Assembly (NCBI GenBank): GCA_965227155.1
Contig: OZ245731.1
Coordinates: 2,418,001-2,482,000, forward strand
Source of the DNA: UBA6059 sp965227155
Lineage (GTDB): Bacteria; Bacteroidota; Bacteroidia; Cytophagales; Cyclobacteriaceae
Reading direction: 5' to 3'
DNA: 64,000 nt
The position numbers and the translations under genes were made by a program. Below, in pieces: positions 52,583 to 60,741 of this stretch (the first letter of the stretch is position 1; each line of letters begins with the position of its first letter). The notes under the pieces are model-generated. The model worked only from the letters and a program-made list of their open reading frames with translations, had not been told where the DNA came from and searched no databases.

Positions 52583-53695
52583 TTAGAAGAACTCCTTCAT
52601 TTTATCGAAGAAGCTTTTCTCTGCTTTACCGGGCTGTGGCTTAAAGTTTTCAGAATCTCGCAAACTTTCAAGCTTTTCACGCTCTTCGGCAGTTAATGAC
52701 TTGGGTGTCCACACATTTACATAAATGAGCTGATCACCCGTGTTGTAACCATTGATATCCTTGATGCCCTTGCCTCGTAGACGAAGGATTTTACCACTTT
52801 GTGTACCGGGTTCTATTTTTATTTTGACCTTGCTATTAATTGTAGGCACTTCCACCTGGGTGCCCAGTGCCGCATCTATGAAATTGAGATATAGGTCATA
52901 CACCACATTATTACCATCCCGCTTGAGCAGCTCATCTTCTTTCTCCTCTACCAGAATGATCAAATCGCCGGCAATGCCACCACCGGGAGCTTCATTTCCT
53001 TTGCCCGACATGCTTAGCTGCATGCCATCACTTACGCCAGCAGGAATCTTGATGGTAATGACCTCTTCCTGACTCTTAAGCCCGCTACTATCAACTCCTG
53101 GAGGTCGGGAGTCAATAATTTGGCCAGAACCATTACAACCGGGACAAGTAGAAGTTGAAACCATTTGTCCCAGCATGGTATTGACCACCTTTTTAATTTG
53201 CCCAGATCCCTGACAGGAAGGACAATTTTTGAAAGTAACACCATCAGCAGCTTTGAGCCTGTTTACTTTAATCTTCTTTTCGGTACCATTGGCAATTTCA
53301 TCAAGGGTTAGCTTGAGTTTGATGCGTAGGTTGGTACCTTTCCTAACTCTACGACCACCAGATCTGCCACCACCAAAAAAGCTATCAAAGGGGCTGCCAC
53401 CACCGAAAATATCTCCAAACTGCTCGAAGATATCCTCCATGTTTCCACTAAAGCCACCTCCGGCAGCACCGCCCATTCCGGCATGTCCAAAGCGATCATA
53501 CTTCTGACGCTTTTCGGTATTGCTAAGTACCTCGTAAGCCTCGGCAGCCTCTTTAAACTTATCCTCAGCCTCATTGTCGCCAGGATTTTTATCAGGGTGA
53601 TATTTGATGGCGATCTTTCGATACGCCTTCTTTATCTCATCCTGACTGGCATTTTTATCAACACCTAGTACGTCGTAATAATCTCTTTTTGCCAT
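52583..53695 (-). CDS. dnaJ: Hsp40 co-chaperone DnaJ lacking one zinc site
   Basis: The 370-residue product has a J domain (1-70) with the HPD motif at 33-35, a Gly/Phe-rich region (about 71-115), and C-terminal substrate-binding domains. The zinc region holds only two CxxCxGxG motifs, C158-x2-C161 and C184-x2-C187. They match the second and third motifs of canonical DnaJ. Where the first (about 147-152, RLKAADG) and fourth (about 195-208, DSRPPGVDSSG) should be there are no cysteines. In E. coli motifs 1 and 4 form zinc site I, and 2 and 3 form site II, so only site II remains. GrpE is encoded four bases upstream. Confidence 0.94.
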   Translation of the reverse strand: MAKRDYYDVLGVDKNASQDEIKKAYRKIAIKYHPDKNPGDNEAEDKFKEAAEAYEVLSNTEKRQKYDRFGHAGMGGAAGGGFSGNMEDIFEQFGDIFGGGSPFDSFFGGGRSGGRRVRKGTNLRIKLKLTLDEIANGTEKKIKVNRLKAADGVTFKNCPSCQGSGQIKKVVNTMLGQMVSTSTCPGCNGSGQIIDSRPPGVDSSGLKSQEEVITIKIPAGVSDGMQLSMSGKGNEAPGGGIAGDLIILVEEKEDELLKRDGNNVVYDLYLNFIDAALGTQVEVPTINSKVKIKIEPGTQSGKILRLRGKGIKDINGYNTGDQLIYVNVWTPKSLTAEEREKLESLRDSENFKPQPGKAEKSFFDKMKEFF

Positions 53696-53699
53696 GCTA

Positions 53700-54317
53700 T
53701 TATGCTCCGGTTACCACTTTTGCGAATCTAATCACTTTCTCACCCAGCTTGTAGCCAGGCTCAACCACGTCCACTATTTTGCCCTTCAGGTCTTCTTCTG
53801 GCGCAGGGATTTGGGTAATCGCTTCATGTATATCATCATCAAAGTCAGCGCCTTTGCCGGTATCAATTTTCTCTACACCTTTTTGATTCAATACCTTAAT
53901 GAACTTCTGATGAATCAGATTGATGCCTTCTTCCAGCGATTTGACATCAGTTTCCTCATTGATGTTATTGATAGCTCTTTCAAAATCATCCACTACGGGC
54001 AGCATAGCTACTACCAGCGATTCATTGGCTGTGCTGATCAATTCCACCTTTTCTTTAGACGTTCTGCGCCTGTAGTTTTCAAATTCACTGTATAATCGCA
54101 GGTATTTATCCTTAGCTTCCTGTACTTCTATCTTAAGCTGGTCAACTTCCGAAAGCGCTTCTTCAGCTTCGGCTGGTTCTTGTGTATCTTCTTCAGCAGC
54201 CACAGGTTCGTTATGCTCCTGTGCCTCTTCCTGATTATTTTCCTGTTCTTTTGTCATTGTTTCAGTCTGTGCTTCCTTTTCCTGATTTTCTTTTTGCTTA
54301 TTGCTCATGACAGTCAC
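53700..54317 (-). CDS. grpE: Nucleotide exchange factor GrpE
   Basis: The 205-residue product has a very acidic, glutamine/glutamate-rich N-terminal tail (about 1-60), then the long dimerising helix (LKIEVQEAKDKYLRLYSEFENYRRRTSKEK) and the C-terminal beta domain ending VVEPGYKLGEKVIRFAKVVTG, the GrpE signature. It releases ADP from DnaK. It precedes dnaJ by four bases in one operon. A second in-frame ATG three codons in may be the true start. Confidence 0.95.
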   Translation of the reverse strand: MTVMSNKQKENQEKEAQTETMTKEQENNQEEAQEHNEPVAAEEDTQEPAEAEEALSEVDQLKIEVQEAKDKYLRLYSEFENYRRRTSKEKVELISTANESLVVAMLPVVDDFERAINNINEETDVKSLEEGINLIHQKFIKVLNQKGVEKIDTGKGADFDDDIHEAITQIPAPEEDLKGKIVDVVEPGYKLGEKVIRFAKVVTGA

Positions 54318-54396
54318 TTATTAAAATCTACCTCCCGAGCTCAATTACTTTGCCAAAGGGGGTATGACTGACAAGATGACACATATTGTGCCCCGG

Positions 54397-55392
54397 TTAT
54401 GCCAGATTTAGCTTTTTCCAAATGGAATCTTTAAGTGGATCCAGCCCGAGTTGGGTAACACTGGAAATAAATATATGCTCGATGCCTTTGGGTAAGAGGG
54501 CCTTCATTTCGGCCATTAGTTCATCATCAAGCAGGTCGCTTTTGGAGATTGCCAGTAGCCTTTCCTTATCAAGCAGCTCCGGATTGAATTTTTTAAGCTC
54601 CCCAAGGAGAATATTGTATTCTTTTTGGATGTCATCAGCATCTGCCGGAATGAGGAATAAAAGGATACTGTTTCTTTCAATATGCCTGAGGAATCTGATA
54701 CCCAGACCTTTGCCTTCTGCAGCCCCTTCAATGATTCCGGGAATATCGGCCATCACAAATGACTTGAATCCACGGTAAGAAACCACACCCAGATTAGGGG
54801 TAAGGGTGGTAAAAGGGTAATCCGCTATTTCTGGTTTTGCTGCTGACAAAGTGCTGAGCAAAGTGGATTTACCTGCGTTGGGGAAACCCACCAATCCCAC
54901 GTCAGCAAGTAGCTTTAGCTCGAGGATGATCCACTCTTCAATACCTGGCTCTCCGGGCTGTGCATGCCTGGGGGCCTGGTTAGTAGATGTTTTGAAATGG
55001 TCATTGCCCAGGCCACCGCGGCCACCAGGGGTGAGAATTGCCTCCTGCCCATCATCCATGATTTCGAGCCGTTTTTCACCTGTTTCAGCATCACGGGCGA
55101 TGGTACCAATAGGCACCTCAAGGATAATATCCTCGCCATCGGCACCAGACCTGCGGCCGCCTTCTCCGGGTTTTCCATCAGCGGCGATCACATGCTTTTT
55201 ATACCGCAGGTGAAGCAATGTCCAAAGCTGCTTGTTGCCCCTGAGGATGATGTGGCCACCTCTGCCGCCATCACCACCATCGGGGCCACCTTTGGGTACA
55301 AATTTTTCTCTACGAAAATGAGCAGACCCGGCACCTCCACGGCCACTGCGGGCACAGAATTTTACGTGATCAATAAAGTTGGGATTAGACAT
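54397..55392 (-). CDS. obgE: GTPase ObgE/CgtA
   Basis: The 331-residue GTPase has the glycine-rich Obg fold (about 1-157, with SGRGGAGSAHFRREKFVPKGGPDGG) and the G domain: GFPNAGKSTLL, the TLTPNLGVV switch region and DIPGIIEGA. The C-terminal OCT domain is absent, as in many Bacteroidota. It acts in ribosome assembly and growth control. It follows adk by three bases. Confidence 0.96.
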   Translation of the reverse strand: MSNPNFIDHVKFCARSGRGGAGSAHFRREKFVPKGGPDGGDGGRGGHIILRGNKQLWTLLHLRYKKHVIAADGKPGEGGRRSGADGEDIILEVPIGTIARDAETGEKRLEIMDDGQEAILTPGGRGGLGNDHFKTSTNQAPRHAQPGEPGIEEWIILELKLLADVGLVGFPNAGKSTLLSTLSAAKPEIADYPFTTLTPNLGVVSYRGFKSFVMADIPGIIEGAAEGKGLGIRFLRHIERNSILLFLIPADADDIQKEYNILLGELKKFNPELLDKERLLAISKSDLLDDELMAEMKALLPKGIEHIFISSVTQLGLDPLKDSIWKKLNLA

Positions 55393-55395
55393 GGC

Positions 55396-55968
55396 CTAAT
55401 ACCCGTCAATTACCTCACAGATCTCGCCAAATATTTCATCGATTGATCCTACACCGTTTACTTCTGTTAGCTTGTTCTGCGACTTATAATAATTGGCAAC
55501 CGGCATAGTCTCATCCTGATAGACTTTGATACGGTTATTGATTTTATTCTCATCCTGATCATCCACACGACCGGATGTTTTTGCCCTCTCTTTGATCCGC
55601 TTTTTTAACTCTTCTGTGGGAACGGATAAAGCGATCATGCCCGAAATAGGATGACCTTTGTCTTCAAGAAGCTCATCCAACGCCTTAGCCTGATTGACAG
55701 TGCGCGGGAAACCATCGAAGATGAACCCGGCAGAATTTTCAGTGCTTTTTATTTTCTCATCTACCATGCCAATCACCACCTCATCCGGCACAAGATTGCC
55801 GGCATCCATGTATGACTGTGCTTTTTTGCCAAGCTCGGTGCCCTCACTAAGGTGTTTTCTAAATAAATCACCTGTAGAAATATGTGTAAGGTGATATTGC
55901 TGTATGATTTTTTCGCTTTGCGTTCCTTTACCCGCACCAGGAGGGCCAAATAATACGAGATTCAACAT
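55396..55968 (-). CDS. adk: Adenylate kinase
   Basis: The 190-residue enzyme is the short form without a LID insert, as usual in Bacteroidota. The P-loop is GPPGAGKGT, the NMP-binding part is STGDLFRKHLSEGTELG and the signature is FIFDGFPRTVNQA. It balances AMP, ADP and ATP. Operon with obgE (three-base gap). Confidence 0.97.
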   Translation of the reverse strand: MLNLVLFGPPGAGKGTQSEKIIQQYHLTHISTGDLFRKHLSEGTELGKKAQSYMDAGNLVPDEVVIGMVDEKIKSTENSAGFIFDGFPRTVNQAKALDELLEDKGHPISGMIALSVPTEELKKRIKERAKTSGRVDDQDENKINNRIKVYQDETMPVANYYKSQNKLTEVNGVGSIDEIFGEICEVIDGY

Positions 55969-56041
55969 GATCTATTCCAAAAATTTAGTTTAACTATTAA
56001 ATATAAAGTTCAATCCACATAATGCGGATGAAAAATTCAAT

Positions 56042-56584
56042 TTATGCTTTCAATTGATAAATGTCCGGTAGATTTCTACCAATTCCATCATAATCCATAC
56101 CATAGCCAACTACAAACGCATTGGGGATTTCAAACCCTTTGTAATCAACTGTATAGCTTCCCTTAAATGCATCAGGCTTAAACAGAAGGCTGGCCAACCG
56201 GATCGATTTTGCTTTTTTATCCATGAGTTGCTTCAATATGCTTTCTATTGTGAGACCTGAATCAATTATATCTTCAATAATTACGACATCACGCCCACTA
56301 ATTTCCTCGTGTAAGCCGATCAGACTTTTGATTTGACCCGTAGATCCCAGCCCCTGATAGGAGGCTACTTTGATAAATGAGATCTCAGGAAAAAACTTTA
56401 GGTATTTAATAAGGTCTGAAGCAAACATAAAGGCGCCATTGAGAATACAAAGAAAGAGGGGGTGCCTTCCTGCATAATCCTGATTGATTTGTCCAGCTAT
56501 TTCTTCAATGCGCTTTTGAATAGTATGTTCATCTATAAATATTTCGAATTCCTTGTCGTGTATGGTTTGTGTGGAATGGCTCAT
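56042..56584 (-). CDS. hpt: Hypoxanthine phosphoribosyltransferase
   Basis: The 180-residue enzyme salvages hypoxanthine and guanine with PRPP. The PRPP-binding motif VVIIEDIIDSGLTIESIL and the later DAFKGSYTVDYKGFEIPNAFVVGYGMDYD mark the family. It lies 13 bases after the M42 peptidase gene on the same strand and 73 bases before adk. Confidence 0.95.
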   Translation of the reverse strand: MSHSTQTIHDKEFEIFIDEHTIQKRIEEIAGQINQDYAGRHPLFLCILNGAFMFASDLIKYLKFFPEISFIKVASYQGLGSTGQIKSLIGLHEEISGRDVVIIEDIIDSGLTIESILKQLMDKKAKSIRLASLLFKPDAFKGSYTVDYKGFEIPNAFVVGYGMDYDGIGRNLPDIYQLKA

Positions 56585-56597
56585 GAATTTTGTAGTA

Positions 56598-57521
56598 TTA
56601 TAATGATGAATGAAGGGCCGGCATTAGATACTTATATAAAGATACCATAGCAGCAATATCAGCCTTATGGACTTTTTCGTGGGGTGAATGAACACCTGAT
56701 TCGGGTGCACCAATAAAACACCAATCAATAGGATAGGGGCTATACTGTAATTCCCTGCCATCGCTGGAGCCAAAAGCCTCAACTTCGAGTTGATATTCTA
56801 TGCCTGATGTATTTGCCAGATTTATAATTTGGTCGATAAAGCTTCGCCGTGGGATGTTTTTGTCTCTCATGGAAATAGCCACACCTTTACCATGCTGCAC
56901 ACCATCAGTTACCCATGTAATGTCTGCAACCAGTGCGGTTCTGATCTGCCATTGTTCGAACATATATCGTGCGAGGTAAGGTACCGAACCGCCGCCTTGC
57001 TCTTCCCAACAGCTAAAAACCAAAAGGCCATTTTCGAGTGTTTCGGCAAGCCGTAGCAATGTATAGACCCCAAGGCGATTGTCGAGATAGCAACTTTCGA
57101 TATACCTGCCGGTTTCCTTGAACGTGGGTTTGAAAACGAGCTCTGTACCCCTGTCAATCGCTCTGCCAAAATCATGGAAAAGCCGATTGTCCTTATCAAC
57201 AATGAGTTTACACTCGATAGACCCCTGGCTATCGCTACCTGTCAGTACAAAACCTGATTCTACCTCAGGGCTTCCTATAGGTACCAGCTGATTTTCATAT
57301 CGGGTCGTAAATCCCACTGAATCCATGTGCGCATAGGCAGCCACTTTAGGCTCACCGAACTTTACCAGCAGGCAATCCTGAAATTCATCCCCATGGATCA
57401 ACTCCGGAGTTACAGCCCAATCGCCGCTATGCTTTTGGATGTAATCCATTAGGAATGCTTTCATGGCAATTTCATTACCTGAGGGAGCATGTACTGCACA
57501 TAATTCTTTAAGTAGATCCAC
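56598..57521 (-). CDS. M42-family aminopeptidase
   Basis: The 307-residue metallopeptidase of the M42/FrvX type has zinc ligands in AHMDSVGF, YLDNRLGVY, CWEEQGGGS and a C-terminal SPHEKVH. The catalytic glutamates are in the EEQGG stretch. It is slightly shorter than typical (about 340-360). It probably trims short peptides in the cytoplasm. A TACCTTTG box on the minus strand at 57541-57548 lies 19 bases upstream. It is the first gene of the line leading to hpt. Confidence 0.85.
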   Translation of the reverse strand: MDLLKELCAVHAPSGNEIAMKAFLMDYIQKHSGDWAVTPELIHGDEFQDCLLVKFGEPKVAAYAHMDSVGFTTRYENQLVPIGSPEVESGFVLTGSDSQGSIECKLIVDKDNRLFHDFGRAIDRGTELVFKPTFKETGRYIESCYLDNRLGVYTLLRLAETLENGLLVFSCWEEQGGGSVPYLARYMFEQWQIRTALVADITWVTDGVQHGKGVAISMRDKNIPRRSFIDQIINLANTSGIEYQLEVEAFGSSDGRELQYSPYPIDWCFIGAPESGVHSPHEKVHKADIAAMVSLYKYLMPALHSSL

Positions 57522-57540
57522 CGGCGCTTGATAAAGTGGG

Positions 57541-57548
57541 CAAAGGTA
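57541..57548 (-). promoter_or_regulatory. -7 box of the M42 peptidase gene
   Basis: TACCTTTG on the minus strand matches TAnnTTTG and ends 19 bases before the ATG at 57521. No TTG at the expected spacing is seen. Confidence 0.45.
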
Positions 57549-57575
57549 TTAAATTGTGTTTTTTATCCTGACTTT

Positions 57576-58226
57576 ATGACCCTTCATACTTTACAAGAAA
57601 AGCAAAGCATACTCAATGAGTATATCAGCGCATTGAGGGACGAGCAAATACAGAAAGACCGAATGCGATTTAGGAGAAACCTGCAGCGCATCGGATGGAT
57701 CATGGCGTATGAAATTTCCAAAAAACTTTCATACGCTTCAACTGAAATAAAAACACCCTTGGCCACAACCAGTGAGGAGGTATTGAAAGAGCAGCCCTAT
57801 TTGATCAGCATATTAAGAGCTGCTACACCGGTATTTCAAGGATTTCTAGATGTATTTGATCGGGCAGATGCAGGATTTATTGGAGCATATAGGGCTCCTA
57901 CCGATAAGTACGAATTTGATATAGCCATGAATTATGAGGCTTTAAATTCAATTGATGATAAGGTAGTACTATTGATTGATCCTATGCTTGCCACAGGTAA
58001 GTCTTTGGCTACTACCATTAGCCGATTGTTGCAAAATGGCACACCAAAAGCCATTCATGTAGCGTCTGTAATAAGTGCCAGGCCAGGTATCGAGGCAGTA
58101 GAAAAGGTATTGCGTGTACAAGACCATCTGTGGACGGTGGCCATAGACGAAAAACTTAATGAAAAATACTACATAATACCTGGCCTTGGTGATGCCGGCG
58201 ATCTGTCATTTGGAGGCAAACTTTGA
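57576..58226 (+). CDS. upp: Uracil phosphoribosyltransferase
   Basis: From the ATG at 57576 the product has 216 residues, the usual size. The PRPP loop is LLIDPMLATGKSLATTI, and the C-terminal uracil-binding loop is YYIIPGLGDAGDLSFGG. It makes UMP from uracil. A TTG-type frame extension to 57528 was rejected because it adds no conserved residues. It is divergent from the M42 peptidase and followed by a small membrane protein gene 35 bases later. Confidence 0.96.
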   Translation: MTLHTLQEKQSILNEYISALRDEQIQKDRMRFRRNLQRIGWIMAYEISKKLSYASTEIKTPLATTSEEVLKEQPYLISILRAATPVFQGFLDVFDRADAGFIGAYRAPTDKYEFDIAMNYEALNSIDDKVVLLIDPMLATGKSLATTISRLLQNGTPKAIHVASVISARPGIEAVEKVLRVQDHLWTVAIDEKLNEKYYIIPGLGDAGDLSFGGKL

Positions 58227-58261
58227 AACCTGGGTTGTCGGGTTGGTGTAAATAACTGTTG

Positions 58262-58714
58262 ATGGAAAAGATCATTATTTATCTGATCGTATATGGGTCG
58301 AGTATGGTGAAATTTATTTTCGGACCGACTATTGGTACTGCTAGTGGTGTGCCCTGGGTCTGGACTGCCATACTTACCGCCTGCGGTATGATGACAAGTG
58401 TATTTCTATTTAGCTATTTTGGTCATCAGATCAGAGCACTTTACCTGAGGGCTTTTGGCTTAAACAAACGCAAGGTTTTTACCCGGAAAAATCGGCAGTT
58501 TGTACGGGTTTGGCGAAAATATGGCATACAGGGTGTTTCATTCCTTACACCGTTAATTCTTACACCTATACTTGGCACAATCCTGGCCAATGCTTTTGGA
58601 GGTAGAAAGAAGGATATTTTTCAGTATATGGCCATTAGTGCATTCTTCTGGGCATTTGTCATCACCTATATGGTGAAATTTGTGAGTGGTTTTTTTCTAC
58701 CTATTGATTGGTAG
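58262..58714 (+). CDS. Small integral membrane protein of unknown function
   Basis: From the ATG at 58262 the product has 150 residues with about four hydrophobic segments (4-28, 33-53, 92-113, 122-145) and a basic loop (RAFGLNKRKVFTRKNRQFVRVWRKYG). The GVSFLTPLILTPILGTILAN part recalls VTT/DedA-like or small export proteins, but the match is weak. The function is not known. Its last 14 bases overlap the convergent sdaA gene. Confidence 0.65.
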   Translation: MEKIIIYLIVYGSSMVKFIFGPTIGTASGVPWVWTAILTACGMMTSVFLFSYFGHQIRALYLRAFGLNKRKVFTRKNRQFVRVWRKYGIQGVSFLTPLILTPILGTILANAFGGRKKDIFQYMAISAFFWAFVITYMVKFVSGFFLPIDW

Positions 58715-59627
58715 CATCTTGCTCATCATCTTCCTCTTCCTCAATTACTTCAATGTCTGAAATAAGCACTTTTTTGCTGATGGCCTGTCCTGTGGGCGTG
58801 GCAGCAAGACCGCCGAGGGCTGTTTCCTTGTATTTGTTTTCCATGGATTGGCCTATTTCGCCCATGGCATCCACGCATTCGTCTACCGGAATCACCGGGC
58901 TTACATCTGCCAGGGCTATCTGAGCAGAAGAATTGGCGATAGCTGCTGCACTGGCATTGCGTACCACGCAGGGTACCTCCACAAGCCCTGCCACAGGGTC
59001 ACAGACCAGCCCTAGCATGCACTGTACGGTGATGGCCACAGCATTAAAAATCTGATCTATGTTACCACCTAAGCAATAAACAATTGCTCCGGACGCCATA
59101 GCTGCAGCACTACCTGTTTCTGCCTGGCAACCACCTACTGCTCCACTTATAGAGGCCCGTTGCTCAAGAATCAGCGCTATGCCTGCCCCAACCAGAAGAC
59201 CCTCAGCAATTTTACGATCATCCAATCCATGAATCTCCTGCAAAGTGACCATAGTGCCGGGTAATATCCCTGAGGCACCCGCAGTAGGGGCAGCCACTAT
59301 CCTTCCCATGCATGAATTAACCTCTTTGGCGGCCAGTGCACGGCTTACCAGTTTTTGGAATTCCTTGCTCAGTACGGTGGTCTTATGGTTGTAAACTTTC
59401 TTTGCACCATTATTGATCATTCCGGAATGGGAAGTCATATCCTGAGAAAGTCCTGTTTGCACCGCTTCTTTCATCACCTCATAAGCCGACAGTATATTTT
59501 GAAAAATCTCGGCTTCCGGCATGCCCTTTTCTGAAGATTCATATTCTACAACAGGCTGAAATACGGGCAATTCTTTATCCTTGCAATATTTCCGCCAATC
59601 CTCAAAACTGTCGAATAGTAAGCCCAT
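58701..59627 (-). CDS. sdaA: L-serine ammonia-lyase, iron-sulfur type, alpha-like chain
   Basis: The 308-residue product matches the alpha chain of the iron-sulfur L-serine dehydratase. Cluster cysteines are expected in MGRIVAAPTAGASGILPG (C before MGR), GGCQAETGSAAA, and LGLVCDPVAGLVEVPCV. It deaminates serine to pyruvate. A beta-type domain is not encoded next to it, so the beta chain may lie elsewhere or be absent. The last 20 residues are unusually acidic (EEEEDDEQD). It overlaps the small membrane gene by 14 bases. Confidence 0.88.
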   Translation of the reverse strand: MGLLFDSFEDWRKYCKDKELPVFQPVVEYESSEKGMPEAEIFQNILSAYEVMKEAVQTGLSQDMTSHSGMINNGAKKVYNHKTTVLSKEFQKLVSRALAAKEVNSCMGRIVAAPTAGASGILPGTMVTLQEIHGLDDRKIAEGLLVGAGIALILEQRASISGAVGGCQAETGSAAAMASGAIVYCLGGNIDQIFNAVAITVQCMLGLVCDPVAGLVEVPCVVRNASAAAIANSSAQIALADVSPVIPVDECVDAMGEIGQSMENKYKETALGGLAATPTGQAISKKVLISDIEVIEEEEDDEQDATNQ

Positions 59628-59700
59628 AGTTCTATTATTTATTTACAAAGGTATGCATAATATGCGTCCATATTTCTAATGCCATGCTGGTGGTACGTTT

Positions 59701-59708
59701 TATATTTG
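59701..59708 (+). promoter_or_regulatory. -7 box of hemE, possible leaderless start
   Basis: TATATTTG fully matches TAnnTTTG and ends only four bases before the hemE ATG, so transcription may start at or near the start codon. Confidence 0.5.
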
Positions 59709-59712
59709 CCGG

Positions 59713-60741
59713 ATGCAATTGAAAAATGATCTGATATTAAGAGCGGCCAGAGGGGAGAAAACAGAAAGAACACCCGTATGGCTAATGCGGCAGGCAGGCC
59801 GTATACTACCCGAGTACCGTGCAGTAAGAAATAGTGTGAGCGGGTTTATTGAATTGGCCAAAACGCCGGAGCTTGCTGCTGAGGTTACAATCCAGCCGGT
59901 GGATATTTTGGGTGTGGATGCTGCAATTATTTTCTCGGATATATTGGTTATACCGGAGGCAATGGGCCTTCCTTACACCATGGTTGAAAAAAAAGGTCCC
60001 CACTTTCCCAGAGTCATAGAGTCAAAAAAGGATATTGAGCAATTGAAAGTGTCTGAAGGTGAAGACCTTGATTATGTACTAGAGGCCATAAAGATTACGA
60101 AAAAGGAATTGGACGGAAGAGTGCCATTGATTGGATTTGCAGGTGCACCATGGACAATTTTTAGCTATATGATAGAGGGAGCGGGTAGCAAAACGTTTTC
60201 TAAAGCCAGAAAATTCTTGTATTCAGATCCTGAAACGGCAGATCTGCTGTTGGAGAAAATTACCCTCAGCACTATAAATTACCTTAAGGCACAGGTGGCC
60301 GCGGGTGCTGACATCATACAGGTATTTGATTCATGGGCAGGTATATTGCCACCGGCTCATTACGAGCGATTTTCCCTGAAGTACATTGCACAAATCTGCG
60401 ATACCATTAATGATGTGCCTGTTACTGTTTTTGCAAAAGGAGCATTCTTTGCCAGGGCTGCCATGGCGAAGCTAAACTGTGAAACTATAGGATTGGATTG
60501 GAACATGGATCCCACAGAATCCCGAGAAATTATTGGCCCACATAAGACATTGCAAGGTAACCTGGACCCATGTGCCCTGTACGATGATTATGATGCAATC
60601 AGGCAGCACACCAAGTCCATGCTTGATGCTTTTGGCAAAGAGCGCCATATCGCCAACCTCGGTCATGGTGTGTATCCAGACATAAAGCCAGATAAAGTGA
60701 AATGCTTTGTGGAGGCGGTTAAGGAGTTTTCTGCGGAGTAG
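59713..60741 (+). CDS. hemE: Uroporphyrinogen decarboxylase
   Basis: The 342-residue enzyme converts uroporphyrinogen III to coproporphyrinogen III. The N-terminal signature PVWLMRQAGRILPEYR is intact, as are GFAGAPWTIFSYMIEG and the late LGHGVYP. The ATG directly follows a TATATTTG box. Its last 23 bases overlap the convergent hybrid kinase gene. No other haem gene is nearby. Confidence 0.97.
   Translation: MQLKNDLILRAARGEKTERTPVWLMRQAGRILPEYRAVRNSVSGFIELAKTPELAAEVTIQPVDILGVDAAIIFSDILVIPEAMGLPYTMVEKKGPHFPRVIESKKDIEQLKVSEGEDLDYVLEAIKITKKELDGRVPLIGFAGAPWTIFSYMIEGAGSKTFSKARKFLYSDPETADLLLEKITLSTINYLKAQVAAGADIIQVFDSWAGILPPAHYERFSLKYIAQICDTINDVPVTVFAKGAFFARAAMAKLNCETIGLDWNMDPTESREIIGPHKTLQGNLDPCALYDDYDAIRQHTKSMLDAFGKERHIANLGHGVYPDIKPDKVKCFVEAVKEFSAE

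Noticed and set aside
54851..55213. Open frame of 120 codons opposite obgE
   Set aside because: It is proline/serine-rich and entirely inside a conserved GTPase gene; a shadow.
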